Shown here: piece after piece, positions 32,648-43,934 of the stretch
Layout of the letters: each line of letters opens with the position of its first letter
Position numbering within the stretch: position 1 is the first letter of the stretch
Origin: Cladorrhinum sp. PSN259
Lineage: Eukaryota > Ascomycota > Sordariomycetes > Sordariales > Podosporaceae
DNA: 64,000 nucleotides
Reading direction: 5' to 3'
NCBI GenBank assembly: GCA_033725935.1
Contig: MU867095.1
Coordinates: 348,255 to 412,254 of the forward strand
Translations under genes and position numbers: made by a program
Notes under the pieces: model-generated
Databases searched by the model: none
What the model was told of the DNA's origin: nothing
Seen by the model: the letters and a program-made list of their open reading frames with translations, nothing else

Positions 32648-35600
32648 CATATCGGGTCGCGTCCTTTTTTTCCTTCCCTCTTTGCTCGGTAAAAAAGGCT
32701 GGGCGATCTCTTGGGTTCAGTTGGACATGTGCCCGTGGCGCAAGATTGACCAATAAACGCAGCTTTTCAATAAATGCAGGTAGGTGTTGGGCGCTTAGAA
32801 GCGCGGGAAATATTTTGCCTCTTTTCCCTCCTTCTGCAATTATCGAACGACTTTGTCGTCATAACCCACCAAGCTAGGCAGTTCTTTGCCGCACAACCGC
32901 GGTAGGGTAGGGTAGTATGTAGGATTGCCAATATCTCTTCTTTCTCTCTCTCTCTCTTCTCTCTCTCTTTTCTTCTTCTGTCATGTGGGATTGTTTATTA
33001 TTTTCTGTCTTGCGCAATACTACCTACGCTATTTGCAGCGTTTTTCGATAGTACCTAGTTGTGTTGGTTGTGTTAGCTTCCTGTGTTGGTTCTTTTTTGT
33101 GTGATGCGCGCTTTTCGCGTCTAGCGGTGAACTAAGCCTCGTTTAATTATCTCTTGGATTGCGAGGAGGGGTGGAAGAATGCATATTTGCGGCAGGAAGA
33201 GGAGGGGGGAGATTAGTGTGGTGGCGCGATTATTGAGTTGTAATGGGATGCAATAGCCGAGCTTTGACGCGATGGAATGCTCGGATGCATGTTCTGGCGT
33301 GGATGGAGGGTCGACGGTGAGCACGGAGGATGAGGTGGGATATGAAAGTTCCTAATGGACTGACATCGGGAGAAGAAGTGTAAAGTGGCGTTGAAGTTCT
33401 GGTGAACGGGAAAAACGGTACTTGACTGCCGGGGTTTGAGCGTGCAGATGCAGGTCTTATCTACTGGCCACATGATCGCATAGCTTCTTCGTCTGTGGGC
33501 GTGGTGGGTGGGATTCTGCATGGCTGAGAACTTCTTGTTGGGCAAGAAGGCTTCAAGCACAAGATACTGCAAGTAGATGGATGGATGGATGGATGCCATC
33601 AAGGCTCTGCAAGGTGGCCACGTCGGTCCTACTCATCGAAGCCCCAGGCCTGGAAGCATCTTGCTTCAAACGTGGAACCCTTTGGAGCTTAAGTGCGGAC
33701 AGTACAGTGCTTGTTCTCTAGAAACATGGCAAGCTTAAACTTCATGTTATGGTGATTAACTTCTGTTTCTTCGGTTGGTCAGTAAGGCCTAGCAACACTC
33801 GGTATGGTGGTCGCCCCGACGCCGACCAGGCTGATCCGGCTCACGGTAAACTGGGCTCTGAGCTTCGGATATGGACGGGAATCTCTCGGGATGGGTAAGT
33901 GCCGAGCCAGAATTATGACTGTACAGCCATCATGTCCTTAATGTCTGACTGTCTCTGCATGGAAGTGGGTGTAGGTCTGTCTGCAGGTCAGATATCTGGC
34001 ATCCCTTGATAGGCTTGTCTTGGGACCTTGCCTGTGCCGACTAGCCAGTGGCAGTACAAGGTTAAGCGCGCCCCGCGCTTGCGCTTGCGCTTGAGAAGGA
34101 TGAGAGAGATGAGGGATTATTGAGATAGCTTCGGGTGCCGTGCATATCTTCCTTCGTGACCTGGAGGAAGATCGTCTTGGTGTGACCGGCAGGGTGTTGT
34201 TGTGTGTCAGAGTGAGCAGCATTTCTGTAAGCCACCAATGTCGGGCTGTTTGTATGCCTAGCTTGTCTAATCGGGCACGAAGATGATGTAGACAGGAAAT
34301 GGGGCCTGGTATCTGATACAAAATGGTACTTTGGTCGGATTGTTATGGTTGAACACCGAAGAAAACGGTGATGTTGACGGTGGAAGATGATGGAGGCGTG
34401 AGACTTTGAGGTGGCACAGCTTGGACTATCATGGTGATGCCTACGCTAGTCCAGGTGGCTTGCATTCGTGTGTTGAGTTAGAGTGGATGGTTATATCAAG
34501 AGATGATTGACATGCATTTTTACCGGAAGTAAGTCTTGGAGGATGATGATATTGAAGTTGAAGGCGGGCGAAGGAATCACGCATGACTCTGGCTTGGCTA
34601 TTTGGGAGGGCTGATTTGAGAATGCGGATGAGTGCCAAGTATGCTGTTGGGTATTGTAAGGAGGCGTGGTGAGCATTGCGAGTCTTTCATGAATGGTGGT
34701 CAGAGTTTGAACATTGTGGCCCAATGTCGTAGGAGGAAGTCCGAAATATCGGCATGTTATGTCGTCCAATATTGACCCAACTGTGAACCCAGTCACATAT
34801 CACCTACAGAACGCTCTCCCTGTCAGGCGCTGGGCGTTGATGATGTTCGGGTCTAGTGGTCTTGCGTATTTGTTGAGAAGAGGATACCAACTCACGCTCT
34901 CAATTCATCACAGGTTTTACCCCAAGACCTAGAAACCACGCTGAGCCGTGTAAATCTCAGCCGCCAAACTAGCTCCTTTGCACGGAATCATCGTGAACAG
35001 AATTCCTAAGCTTCCAGTGCTTCTGTACCACCATTTCGGTTGCCAAAAATCTCATTATGATGCCAACATGCGCAGACTCTCGCCTCCATTCACACCATTT
35101 CGAGCCCAGCGGCGCTTAGGAGCGTAAAATCCGCCTGGTTTCCGTCACTGATTGGCTGGTGCTTTATCATATCGCATCTAGACCGCATGAGAAGGCAAAG
35201 TCTACTAAGAGTTACAGAAGCGCAATAAGCGCGAGGGAGGCGTGGGCTCTGATGTCATTGGTGCTTCGACTGCTTGCTTTATTGATCAAGGTGCATCTGC
35301 ACGCTCGCAAGAAGGAACAGAACTCCGATCATCTGATGAGAGGCACAGAGGGAGGCGAGAAGAGGGTGTAGGGTGGTGGCCGGCACGACACATTGAGGCA
35401 AGAACCGGAGTAATAACGGAGTAGGGTGGCGTGGTTTTCACTTTGGCACAATTACGACATGGTTGTGAGAAATTTGGGGCAGCAGTTGAAGTTGAAAGGA
35501 CATTCCGGTCCATCGCTGCTTCACAGAATGCGTTGTATTAAGTCTCCAGTCAAAAGATTGTGTCATAGGCACACCTACAGCAGAATATTTGGAGCCGTCT

Positions 35601-36651
35601 CGACTATTTAAGGAACTGTCTGTGACCACTAGGCAATATCAGCTTGCTATGGAATGATATGTATTACCTTGCAGGAGGCAAGAGCATGCGATGCTTTGGA
35701 ATAGGGCTGGAGGACCAAGTGTGATGAGAAAAAAACCCCCAAAAAAAAACCAAGCCAACCGTGCTTCAATCTTTTTCCAGAATCATTTTCCAGAGATCTA
35801 TTGCTTTTTTCAAGGCCTTCCATAAAGATTCCTGTCCCATACGAGTGTCTGCGTATCATTTGTTGTGATTCTGGATATCCTGTGGGAAAAAATGAAGTGG
35901 AGCTCTTCTCAGGGGTTCAGGGGCTTGTTTACTTATGGCCAAGAGGGGCGGTAGGGGACAATTCTTAGCGCACGGTAACCAACAACGGCTCGTTGACATT
36001 TGACATTTGACATTTTGGATCCCGCACCTTGCATCTCAACAAATGCAACAATCCCATCAAAAAGCTGAAAAATCCACCGCAACCCAGGGCCAAAACGTCA
36101 CCAAAGAGACCCAATCCCAGCGGAGACGGAGTACGCTGAAATCCGAGCCGTGCGAGCCTCGGTTGCTTCCCGAAAGGTTCTGAAAATCTGGGAAATCATT
36201 GGCCAATGGCCGGCCAATACCCTGTCTTCCCACCCCACCAAGATTCGAGCATCGGTATCGCATTTTGGACTCCAGGGATGATCCCCCATGGCCATTCGTA
36301 GGCATCTCCTCGGTTCCTCTCGTCGAACCCGGCACCCAGGAACTGGAAACCACCGATGCCACGACAAGAGCGAGCCATCCGAAGATCCCGTATCCACAAG
36401 GTCGCAGGCATAAATTGATGATATAAAAGAGAGGACCTCCCCTGCCGGGCCGCCCGGCCTATGATGGCCGTCGAGTCCGTCGTCACCACGCCCTCGTCAC
36501 TCCTTTCTGCCGCAAAGTGTGGTAGCGTGGCGCTTTTTTGCTTTGGGCGCGGTCTGCTTCTGTGGGCCATTGCGATCGTCTTTATCCTCTTCACCTCTTT
36601 GCGCGAGAGGATACTAGGACGACAGGGAAAATAATCGATACAACCGTAAAG

Positions 36652-37779
36652 ATGGCGGTCGGCACGCTCTCCCTCTTCTTCCCGGTCTTTGTCCCAGCTT
36701 GCGCAGCAGGCATCGCATACGCAGGCCACCGCGCGCTGTACATGGACTGGAAGACCATTCTGCTTTACTTCTTCACGGGGCCGGGCCGGACCAGTAGAAT
36801 CCTCCTCCTCATCTTCGCCGCGCTGAACTTGAAGAGTTTACCTCTGGGATGGACTGTACGTTTTCTGTTCCCCTGGGCGCGGCCAACTCCCTAACTGTCC
36901 CCCCTTTTTTTACTGACTCTTCCCACTTCATTTGTGTAGGTCCGCGTCTTTCACACCTTCCTATTCCACATGCTGGGCGCGCGCCCCAAAACCATCCCAC
37001 AGCGTGCGCTCTTCCACTACGCCATCACGTCCTCCCGCACCTCGCTGCTCGAAACCGACTACAACGTCCACAAGTCCAACTCGACATACTTTGCCGACGT
37101 TGACGTTTCCCGTTCCCACCTCGTCACCCACCTCCTCTATCCTGGCATGCCTGCGCTTGGAGACAACCAAAACACCAAGCTGGTCCTCGACAAGGACGGC
37201 AAGCCGGTCAAGGGATCATTCGGCATCGGCCTTGGCGCAGTTTTCTGCAGTTTCAGAAAGGAAATTGGCCCCCTGCAGGGCTACGAGATGTGGAGTCGCA
37301 TCATTTCGTGGGACAAGAAGTGGCTGTACATTGTGACGCACTTTGTCGTCAAGGGCAAGGTCAAGCCTACGAGCTGGGATGGCAGGTGGAAGGGCCCGAC
37401 GAGGAGCAAGGTCGTCAAGAAGGACGGCGAGAACGAGGAAGTGCCGGACTGGAGCAAGTACATCCACGCTACTGCTGTCAGCAAGTACGTGTTCAAGCTG
37501 GGCAGGTTCACGGTTCATCCTTCCATCATGATCAAGGCGAGCGGGTTGTTGCCCGAGAGACCCGGACCGGACGGTGGATGGAGGGGTGGCGAGGATGATT
37601 GCGGCGAGATGGTCGAGTTGGGCCCCATTGACTCTGAGAGCGAGTGGGACTGGAAGCGGGTCGAGTATGAGAGGAGGAAGGGACTGGAGTATGCGAAACA
37701 TTTCGGAGCGTTGGACGGAACAAATGCTCTGTTTGATGGTGGTGAGGATGGCGCGATTGGAAAGTTCCCTATCGGTTGA
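36652..37779 (+). CDS. THEM6-like hotdog-fold thioesterase, membrane anchored
   Basis: Two exons, 36652-36855 and 36940-37779, joining in phase 0 to 347 residues (donor GTACGT, acceptor TGTAG). The first exon encodes one or two N-terminal membrane segments (LSLFFPVFVPACAAGIAYAG and ILLLIFAALNL). The second carries the THEM6-type hotdog domain, with the signature LLETDYNVHKSNSTYFADVD and the following DVSRSHLVTHLLYPG, then GIGLGAVFCSFRKEIGPLQG and YEMWSRIISWDKKWLYIVTH. Human THEM6 is an ER membrane protein tied to lipid homeostasis; fungal members are uncharacterised. A 4-hydroxybenzoyl-CoA-type thioesterase fold is likely; activity is unproven. It is convergent with the kinase gene, with 396 bases between stops. 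Confidence 0.85.
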
Positions 37780-38175
37780 ACGGGAATTGGCAGTTTTAGA
37801 ATGGGAAAGGCATGGGTGGTGTTTTGGAGATACCCGCCATTTTATGTTGGCATGGTTTTGATACAAGGGTTTATCATGATGTATAGAGTGAGCATGCCAA
37901 GAGCTGGTGTTGCTCGGGGGCTTTGATTTCATATACACTGTTTAGTACAGGTCAGGTATTACTTAGGGACTAAGATTAGAGAGAATTCTGGGAAGAACCT
38001 TGGGGGTCATTGGAGGATTAGATTATGGAGTTTTTCGAGCTATGGATATGCTTTATTTTCAGCGAAACTATCAGAGTAAAGGAGGATGCTAGAAATACCC
38101 CCGACCGTCTCTATTTTTTTTTACTGATACCTTACCTGGGCGTTGCGTGCTGATTTGATGAGCTTTTAGCTGCTC
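37780..38175. other. convergent 3' region
   Basis: Short spacer between the stops of the thioesterase and kinase genes, with an AT-rich centre near 38040-38130. Nothing else seen. Confidence 0.6.
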
Positions 38176-39582
38176 CTATTTCTTCTGAGCAAACCACGGG
38201 TGGGCTCTGAGCTCGTGAGCATACGGACGTGTATTGGGCATCCAGCGGAAGATCCACGTGAGGAAGTTATACAGTCGAGGATCTTGGCTAGCTAGCACAA
38301 GAGCCCTGTTGCCGTCGTCAGCCCCTTGCTGTCTATAAAAATAGGGCAAACGTGAAGGATCTCGCTTGTACTGGGTCATGATATCTGTCGCCTGATTCAT
38401 CGTTACCTTGGATACGGGCCGTTGGGCGTTGAGCCATCCGAGAAGGAACGCAGGGGTCCCCGACTCAGGGGTGTAGAGGTTCCGAGTGACGGAAGCAAAC
38501 TTTTTCTCGTCATCCGGAACCTGATAGGGGATGTCAGGCAGGGAAACCCACACGCGCCTGTACGGCTGCGGCATCGGGCCCATGACTTGTTCCATGGCCG
38601 TCATGGACTCGCGCGGATTGTACTCGGCGTCGTCTGAGTTACCCCCAAAGGGCGAGTGGCCAGCTGCGAGGTGAGCGACGGTGGCGCCCAGAGACCAGAT
38701 GTCGGCCTTGTAGCTCATCAGACCGCCCAAGCCGAAGCAGTCCTCGGGAGCCGCATAGGGGGGTGGCATCCCCGTTCCGGTTGAAGGCACCTCGGTGTTG
38801 CCCCAGGCGAGACCAAAGTCCACGACGACGACTCTGGTCGAGCAGACGCCCTGGTCATACCTGAATGCTGCGTTCTCGACGAGGTAAGGGGGGATTCCGC
38901 GGGGGAGGGTCATGCCGCGTCTGAGAGCGCGGACGGGCAGGATGACGGGCTTACCGAGGACCTGCATCATCTGCTGCTCGCTCCAGCTGTTGACCTCGTC
39001 GACGAGGCGGAAGAGAATATTGCTGGGCCGGAAATCCCCGTGACAAACCCTGTGGCGGTGCATAAACTCCACAGCGCGGATCAGCTGGAATGAAATGTCC
39101 CTGACAAGCCCGGGAAGATGTCCGTAGTACCCCGTCATGTTCTCTAAGCTGGGGCCGAGGAGGGGCATGACGATGCAGAGGTGCTCACCGTTGGGTCCGC
39201 GAAACCGGAAAGACTCGATGGGGGCTTGTATGCCGTTCTGGACGATGGCGCTGTAGTCCACACCCCTAAAGAACTGATCAAAGATCTTGAGCTCCGACTC
39301 ACCGTTGTTAGACTTTGAGGAGTCGGCCGAGAGGACCTTCACTGCTCGCCACCTGCGATGCTGCTCATCGCGGCAAAGCCAGACCGTACCGAAGCTTCCG
39401 TTTCCGAGTTTGTGGATGATGCGGAAACGTTTGGGGGTCTTGCTGGGTCCGATGCGGTCGCCCAGCTGGACGGGATGAAGGCCGCCGATCGAGTAGTTGG
39501 CGAGGTATTCGACTTCTGGGTAGTATCCTTCCGGCGTCAGGTCAATGCCCCATGAGCGAGCGTCATTATCTGAGAATGTCAT
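38176..39582 (-). CDS. SRPK-like protein kinase
   Basis: Single exon, 468 residues, ATG at 39582. The kinase domain is complete: glycine loop GNGSFGTV (60-67), VKV with the expected lysine at 82, catalytic loop CHGDFRPSNIL (180-190), DFG (255-257) and APE (278-280). The N-terminal YYPEVEYLANYSIGGLHPV is the lead found in fungal SRPK-related kinases, and a large insert separates the catalytic loop from DFG as in that family. The HRD motif is replaced by HGD, and the DxKxxN lysine is replaced by Arg (DFRPSN). Such SRPK-like genes are expanded and fast-evolving in Pezizomycotina; substrates are unknown and it need not act on SR proteins. Key catalytic residues Lys, Asp and Asn are kept, so it is probably active. 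Confidence 0.88.
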   Translation of the reverse strand: MTFSDNDARSWGIDLTPEGYYPEVEYLANYSIGGLHPVQLGDRIGPSKTPKRFRIIHKLGNGSFGTVWLCRDEQHRRWRAVKVLSADSSKSNNGESELKIFDQFFRGVDYSAIVQNGIQAPIESFRFRGPNGEHLCIVMPLLGPSLENMTGYYGHLPGLVRDISFQLIRAVEFMHRHRVCHGDFRPSNILFRLVDEVNSWSEQQMMQVLGKPVILPVRALRRGMTLPRGIPPYLVENAAFRYDQGVCSTRVVVVDFGLAWGNTEVPSTGTGMPPPYAAPEDCFGLGGLMSYKADIWSLGATVAHLAAGHSPFGGNSDDAEYNPRESMTAMEQVMGPMPQPYRRVWVSLPDIPYQVPDDEKKFASVTRNLYTPESGTPAFLLGWLNAQRPVSKVTMNQATDIMTQYKRDPSRLPYFYRQQGADDGNRALVLASQDPRLYNFLTWIFRWMPNTRPYAHELRAHPWFAQKK

Positions 39583-40423
39583 TTTTGACCAAGGTCACGT
39601 TTTGTCTGTAATTACTTGTGGGAGTGATCGTGGATGTATGCTGTAAGTGTAATTGGAATAACTTCAACCGCCAGGATGGCCAGCATGGCCGAGGTCGAGA
39701 GCCATGGGGAATTTATGGGGAGGGAGTTGGCCCCCTCGAGAGGACAATGAGAAGCTGGAATAGACAACTGCCTATTAATAGGGAACAAAGAAGACCGGGA
39801 AGAATATCGTGACTCGAGGTCAGTGATTACCTTGGCTTTGTTGATAAAGACGGCCTATCCTTAGAAATCGACGGGCCATTGTTGACTCGAACTCGAAGTG
39901 CTTTGTTCACAAAGTAGCGGAAATACCGGGCTACCTGCAAAGTCTACAACCAGTCAACAGCTCTGTCATGAAGCACCAAGCTTATGATAACGAGGGTTGG
40001 GACGGAAACTAAGAGGACAATAGCACTGTGCCTAAAATAGGACATAAAGAAATTGACAGTAGCTCAAGCTTGCCACCTACCTTGTTGACAGATTAGAAAG
40101 ACTTGATTACTTGCCAACCCTCTTCGCCATTGAAAGCAAATACATGTAGGTAGGCGGGAAGGATAGATATTATTATCAAAACCCTTGTAGACTATGGTTC
40201 GGGATAGACATATTTGTGCAAGCTGCGCTTGAAAAGGGGCAAGGTATACACAGATAAAGTCAAAATGAATCTTACATGTATCCAAGTATAGCATTCGACT
40301 CGTATCTATTATTCTATATTTACAGTTCCAGAATTCTATACCTCTATTAAATTATGCAATTTATGTCCTCTTCTTCTTCGTCACGAATGTCTTCCACGTC
40401 CGTAGCATGCCACACCACCCCCA
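39583..40423. other. intergenic, kinase upstream region
   Basis: About 840 bases between the kinase start and the stop of the next minus-strand gene; no gene or clear motif seen. Confidence 0.55.
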
Positions 40424-41176
40424 TTACAACTTCTCCTTGACCTGCACAAAAACTGCCTCCGCACTCGTAAGCTCCTCCAACCCTTCGCTCCCATCATCCC
40501 TCGGCCCCATAACGACAGCTTCAGTCCAGTGCTTTCTCCCTTCCACCTTCTTCAACCTGGCCACAACCAGCACGACCCTCGGCCCCGACTCCAGGGTGCC
40601 GGTCCTGACAGGCTTCTTGAACCTCGTATTCAAATAACCAGTAAAAACCACATCCCGCCTCATTTTTCCATTCTTCTTGTTGATCGCAAACAACTGCCCC
40701 ATGACCTCGTCCAGAAGCGTAATGACGATCCCGCCGTGACATATCCCCTCCCAGCCGTTGACCATCGGCCCGAGAGCGATCAGGCTCGAGACCTCAGTGA
40801 CGTACCCATCAACCGAATCCTGCGGAGCCTCGACCGGTTTGGGCGAGTAAAACGTAATGTAGTGCGGGATCGCATCTGACGCGTTCAGCGTTCTGGCGAT
40901 CAGCGCGTCCTCCAAGCTCGGCCTCAGAGTCCGCGAGTACGACTGCGTGATCGCGAAGCTCGGGTCCGAAGAGATGAGCTTCAGGCACCAGGGGATCGAC
41001 TTGAAGAAGTCAATCTGTTTCTCTTCTTGGATCCTGTTGGCTTTTGCCATTTCTGCTTTGTCTGAGGGTGTCGTCATTTTTGGAGGTGACTTAGGCGAGG
41101 GTTCAGAAAGTAATGATGATGATGGTTGTTCCGGCACAGAAGGTGACGAGGGCTGTGTGGGATCGTATTGCCCCAT
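40424..41176 (-). CDS. hotdog-fold (4HBT/PaaI-type) thioesterase
   Basis: Single exon, 250 residues, ATG at 41176. The first 35 residues are Ser/Pro-rich and probably disordered; the in-frame ATG at 41077 (MTTPSDKAEMAKANRIQ) is an alternative start just before the folded part. The hotdog domain is shown by NGWEGICHGGIVITLLDEVMG, the HGG-x-hydrophobic-LDE pattern of PaaI-type acyl-CoA thioesterases, followed by a strand GYLNTRFKKPVRTGT and a last strand TSAEAVFVQV. The acidic residue of LLDE is the usual catalytic candidate. Substrate and pathway cannot be read from sequence. It lies on the same strand as the ATP-grasp gene 0.8 kb upstream of it, which may be coincidence. Confidence 0.85.
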   Translation of the reverse strand: MGQYDPTQPSSPSVPEQPSSSLLSEPSPKSPPKMTTPSDKAEMAKANRIQEEKQIDFFKSIPWCLKLISSDPSFAITQSYSRTLRPSLEDALIARTLNASDAIPHYITFYSPKPVEAPQDSVDGYVTEVSSLIALGPMVNGWEGICHGGIVITLLDEVMGQLFAINKKNGKMRRDVVFTGYLNTRFKKPVRTGTLESGPRVVLVVARLKKVEGRKHWTEAVVMGPRDDGSEGLEELTSAEAVFVQVKEKL

Positions 41177-41951
41177 CTCAGTCGCAGAACAGTATCGAAA
41201 ATGAAGTCCAAATCCAAACGCCGCGCTTGGGCAAAAAAAAAAAAAAAAGGATCAAAGAAAATTCAATCGTAGTACACGGTGATACATGGGAGTAAAGAAG
41301 GGGGTAAGGTGGCTGATAGAAATGTGGAAACTGAAGAATGTGGAGACAAGTTTGCCGATTGTGTGCCGAGGTAACAGCGAAATATATATATATCCGTTAT
41401 ATTACAATGTGCATGTTATTACCTCTATATGCACGTCATTGCCAAGCCACCGTGGCGTGATAAATGCATATAAGTCGAAGTTAGGTATGCCTTCAATTAC
41501 CTGATTCCTTGGCTTGTTGAGACAGAGAATACGTATGATTAACATAGCAGAAATCTGATTAGGAATTTGTGCATCCATTCACTGAGCGATATAACAACTA
41601 CAAAAGTCATGTAGAACAAAACAAAGGGGTACAAATAAAAGTATTAGTATGAACAATTAAACGAAACCTTGATACCGTCAAGCAACATGGAAACAAACCC
41701 CGAGTGCCAAGCTTTAGAACATACCGTGAAATCTAGCAAAGAAATACCCCGCAACACCGCCGCTAAAAATGCAAAAAATACCAACAATCACTCATACAAC
41801 TCGTCCCGAGATGCACCTGCAGGGATACTGAACTGACTGCAAACCAGATCCCCGAACTCAAGACAGCCTGAGTGGCCGTGTTGGACACATCCAAGAAGCT
41901 ACGATCAAAAGCATCGAGCTTCCATGGTTTGCGTTTCTTCATCATATCCCA
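41177..41951. other. intergenic region
   Basis: 775 bases between a thioesterase start and the ATP-grasp stop. A 16-base A run begins near 41234 and a (TA)-rich spot lies at 41383-41394. No gene seen. Confidence 0.55.
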
Positions 41952-43934
41952 CTAATACTGTGGCTCCAGACCCTCGCCATCCTCGCTCGCCTCTGGTGTC
42001 ACTTCAGACTTCTTCTGTTCTTGTAGAATTTCTATCGAGAAAGCTTCCAAGACTTGTTTTTCCAATTGGATGGCATGATGTCTGCTCTCCCTGCTGCTCA
42101 CCAGTAAATGAGCCACATAGGTCCTCGCTCCATCAGTGTACAAATCGATCTTGTCTCCTGGCACAAAGTAGTCCACACCAAGAACGACGTTCTCGGCTAG
42201 ATCTGGACGGCGGTGTTTGAGCTCCTCACAAGGCGACAACCGCAGCGGCCAGCTCACAGTGCCTGCCGCAGGAGCAGGTACATACACCAAACGAGACCAG
42301 TACTGAGCACCGGGCGTCCTGCCATTAACCCGATGATCGAAAGCGTTGGCAACAAGCCGTAGACGGTTATGATCACCAGCCGCCGCAAGCATGTGAGCAG
42401 CGAAGTAATCGACGCCGTATGTGTGCCTTGAGGGAACCGTGACACGATACCCAGGAGGTCGAGCATTGATTTCGACTAGCTTGCATTCGGCAACAGAGCT
42501 GGCGCTGGCTCCTGTTTCTTGATTCCACTGAGGCTTTGGAACGAGGTCTGTCACGCCATCACCAACATTGCGATACTCGGATGCTGAGTTGACCATGCGT
42601 GCCTCGACGTGGAAGACGCCGGTGCGGAAGCCCAGGTTCACAAGGATGTCTCGCAATGTAGACTTTGCGATGGCTTGTTCCTCGGCCGGCAGGACGGATG
42701 GAAGGGTGAGAGCCTCGGGAGAGAAGGTGTCGTGGACGGTGGCATCTGTGGAGTCGCCATCACATGGTGGCTCGTCGGCAATTTCGGAAAATAGAATCTC
42801 GCCGTCCAGAAGAATAAAATTAACGTCAATTTCTGGACCCTCAAAGAAAGGCTCGATGACTGCTGCACTTCCATGCCGCGCAGTGGCCTTCTGCACTGCA
42901 GTCGCGAGGTCTTCAAAACCGTTGACTTTGGAAACGCATTCGGAACTCCAACCTTTGGTTGGCTTCACGATCATGGGAAATTTTGGTTTAAACAAGGCCG
43001 AATTGCTTCCTGTTGATGCCAAGAGGGACTCAAGTTCCCTGACGCTGGAGACTTTGGCTGTTTGTCCAGGGACGTCTTGAAGCAGACGAGATCTGTACTT
43101 GTCTACCGAGGTTTCGAAAGCTGATACCGGAGGAGTGGGAAGCCCCAGCACCTCGGCAACGTGGGCGACAGCAACAAAGAAGTTGTCAGAAAGGGTAAAA
43201 ACTCCGTGGATTGGGAGAGGATAGTTGACGATTGACTGAACAAGACGGTCAACTAACCCGCTATTCTCTGTCATGTCGTTGACAAGGAATGCCTCCCGGT
43301 GCATTTTGTTCTCCTCAGTGTCGGCCTGAAGCCAGTGACCCTCCTCATCAACGATGACGAGATCCAGACCCAGCGCCCTTGCGGCACGATAGACGGGACC
43401 TCCAGCTGTGACATTTGGTCTTCCTCGGACAAGGGCAACTCTTCGTCGCGGAATTGGTGTCGCTGATAGCCATGGCGCATTGTTGAGACGATCTCGTAGT
43501 TCTTGGGTCAGCCTGACCAAGTAATCTTGAAGCTCGAAGATTGAGACGGAAGTGTCGAGATCGGACCATTGAACCACTCCGGCAGCTTGGTGGACAAGAT
43601 TAGCTAAGCTCTCCTCGGAGCTCACAGTGGCAAGAGACGCATGAACTGAGGTATATCTGCTCAAGGGACCGAGAGGCTCATGTGTTTTGAGTATTCTGTA
43701 AGGGAAGTCCTGGAGGCGGAGGCGAAGGAAATCTGAACGGCTGACGTAGCCATCCGTTGTGGGCAGGATGAGTGTGAAGACCGAGACACCGGCAGATTCG
43801 GCCCAGTTGGCAGCACCAAGGCCAACATTCTGCAAGGCGTCGACAAAACGAGTTGGCCTTACTGCGGTTGCTCGGTTCCCGTTGCCATTGTTGGTATGTG
43901 AGCGCGGCAACGTTGGCAATACTACAACGTGCAC
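41952..43934 (-). CDS. ATP-grasp amino-acid/peptide ligase, 5' end unresolved
   Basis: A 660-codon open frame, read from 43934. The ATP-grasp domain is well preserved: MIVKPTKGWSS (about 321-331) for the nucleotide lysine, then AVIEPFFEGPEIDVNFILLD (358-377), FRTGVFHVEARM (436-447) and KLVEINARPPG (485-495) with the Glu/Asn/Arg metal and phosphate ligands. It resembles the carnosine-synthase/L-amino-acid-ligase branch, which joins an amino acid carboxylate to an amine through an acyl phosphate. No in-frame ATG exists before about residue 211: the frame is open to about 44008 but begins with GTG at 43934, so one or more 5' exons are missing. A TATAG acceptor lies directly before TGCAC at 43933. 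The gene is divergent from nicotianamine synthase and may act on its product or precursor (inference). Confidence 0.8.
   Translation of the reverse strand: MHVVVLPTLPRSHTNNGNGNRATAVRPTRFVDALQNVGLGAANWAESAGVSVFTLILPTTDGYVSRSDFLRLRLQDFPYRILKTHEPLGPLSRYTSVHASLATVSSEESLANLVHQAAGVVQWSDLDTSVSIFELQDYLVRLTQELRDRLNNAPWLSATPIPRRRVALVRGRPNVTAGGPVYRAARALGLDLVIVDEEGHWLQADTEENKMHREAFLVNDMTENSGLVDRLVQSIVNYPLPIHGVFTLSDNFFVAVAHVAEVLGLPTPPVSAFETSVDKYRSRLLQDVPGQTAKVSSVRELESLLASTGSNSALFKPKFPMIVKPTKGWSSECVSKVNGFEDLATAVQKATARHGSAAVIEPFFEGPEIDVNFILLDGEILFSEIADEPPCDGDSTDATVHDTFSPEALTLPSVLPAEEQAIAKSTLRDILVNLGFRTGVFHVEARMVNSASEYRNVGDGVTDLVPKPQWNQETGASASSVAECKLVEINARPPGYRVTVPSRHTYGVDYFAAHMLAAAGDHNRLRLVANAFDHRVNGRTPGAQYWSRLVYVPAPAAGTVSWPLRLSPCEELKHRRPDLAENVVLGVDYFVPGDKIDLYTDGARTYVAHLLVSSRESRHHAIQLEKQVLEAFSIEILQEQKKSEVTPEASEDGEGLEPQY

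Larger units (their letters stand above)
28153..36651. other. 8.5 kb region without a supportable gene
   Basis: The longest gene-free stretch here, between two divergently oriented genes. I read the open frames on both strands (the longest are near 28754-29155, 30195-30635, 30788-31285 and 32001-32471) and found no domain, signal peptide or consistent splice structure. It contains (TC)10 at 32628-32647, pyrimidine tracts at 32935-32980, a perfect 14-base hairpin at 30724-30768 and a GTAGGGTAGGGTAG run near 32903. It could hold a non-coding RNA, long leaders or enhancers; none can be shown from sequence alone. Confidence 0.5.

Noticed and set aside
32903..32918. GTAGGGTAGGGTAG as a telomere-like repeat
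   Set aside because: The unit is not TTAGGG, only about 2.5 units are present and it is internal to the window.
41176..41952. Thioesterase at 40424-41176 as a third member of the metallophore locus
   Set aside because: It is on the same strand as the ATP-grasp gene but 0.8 kb away, and no step of nicotianamine chemistry calls for a thioesterase.
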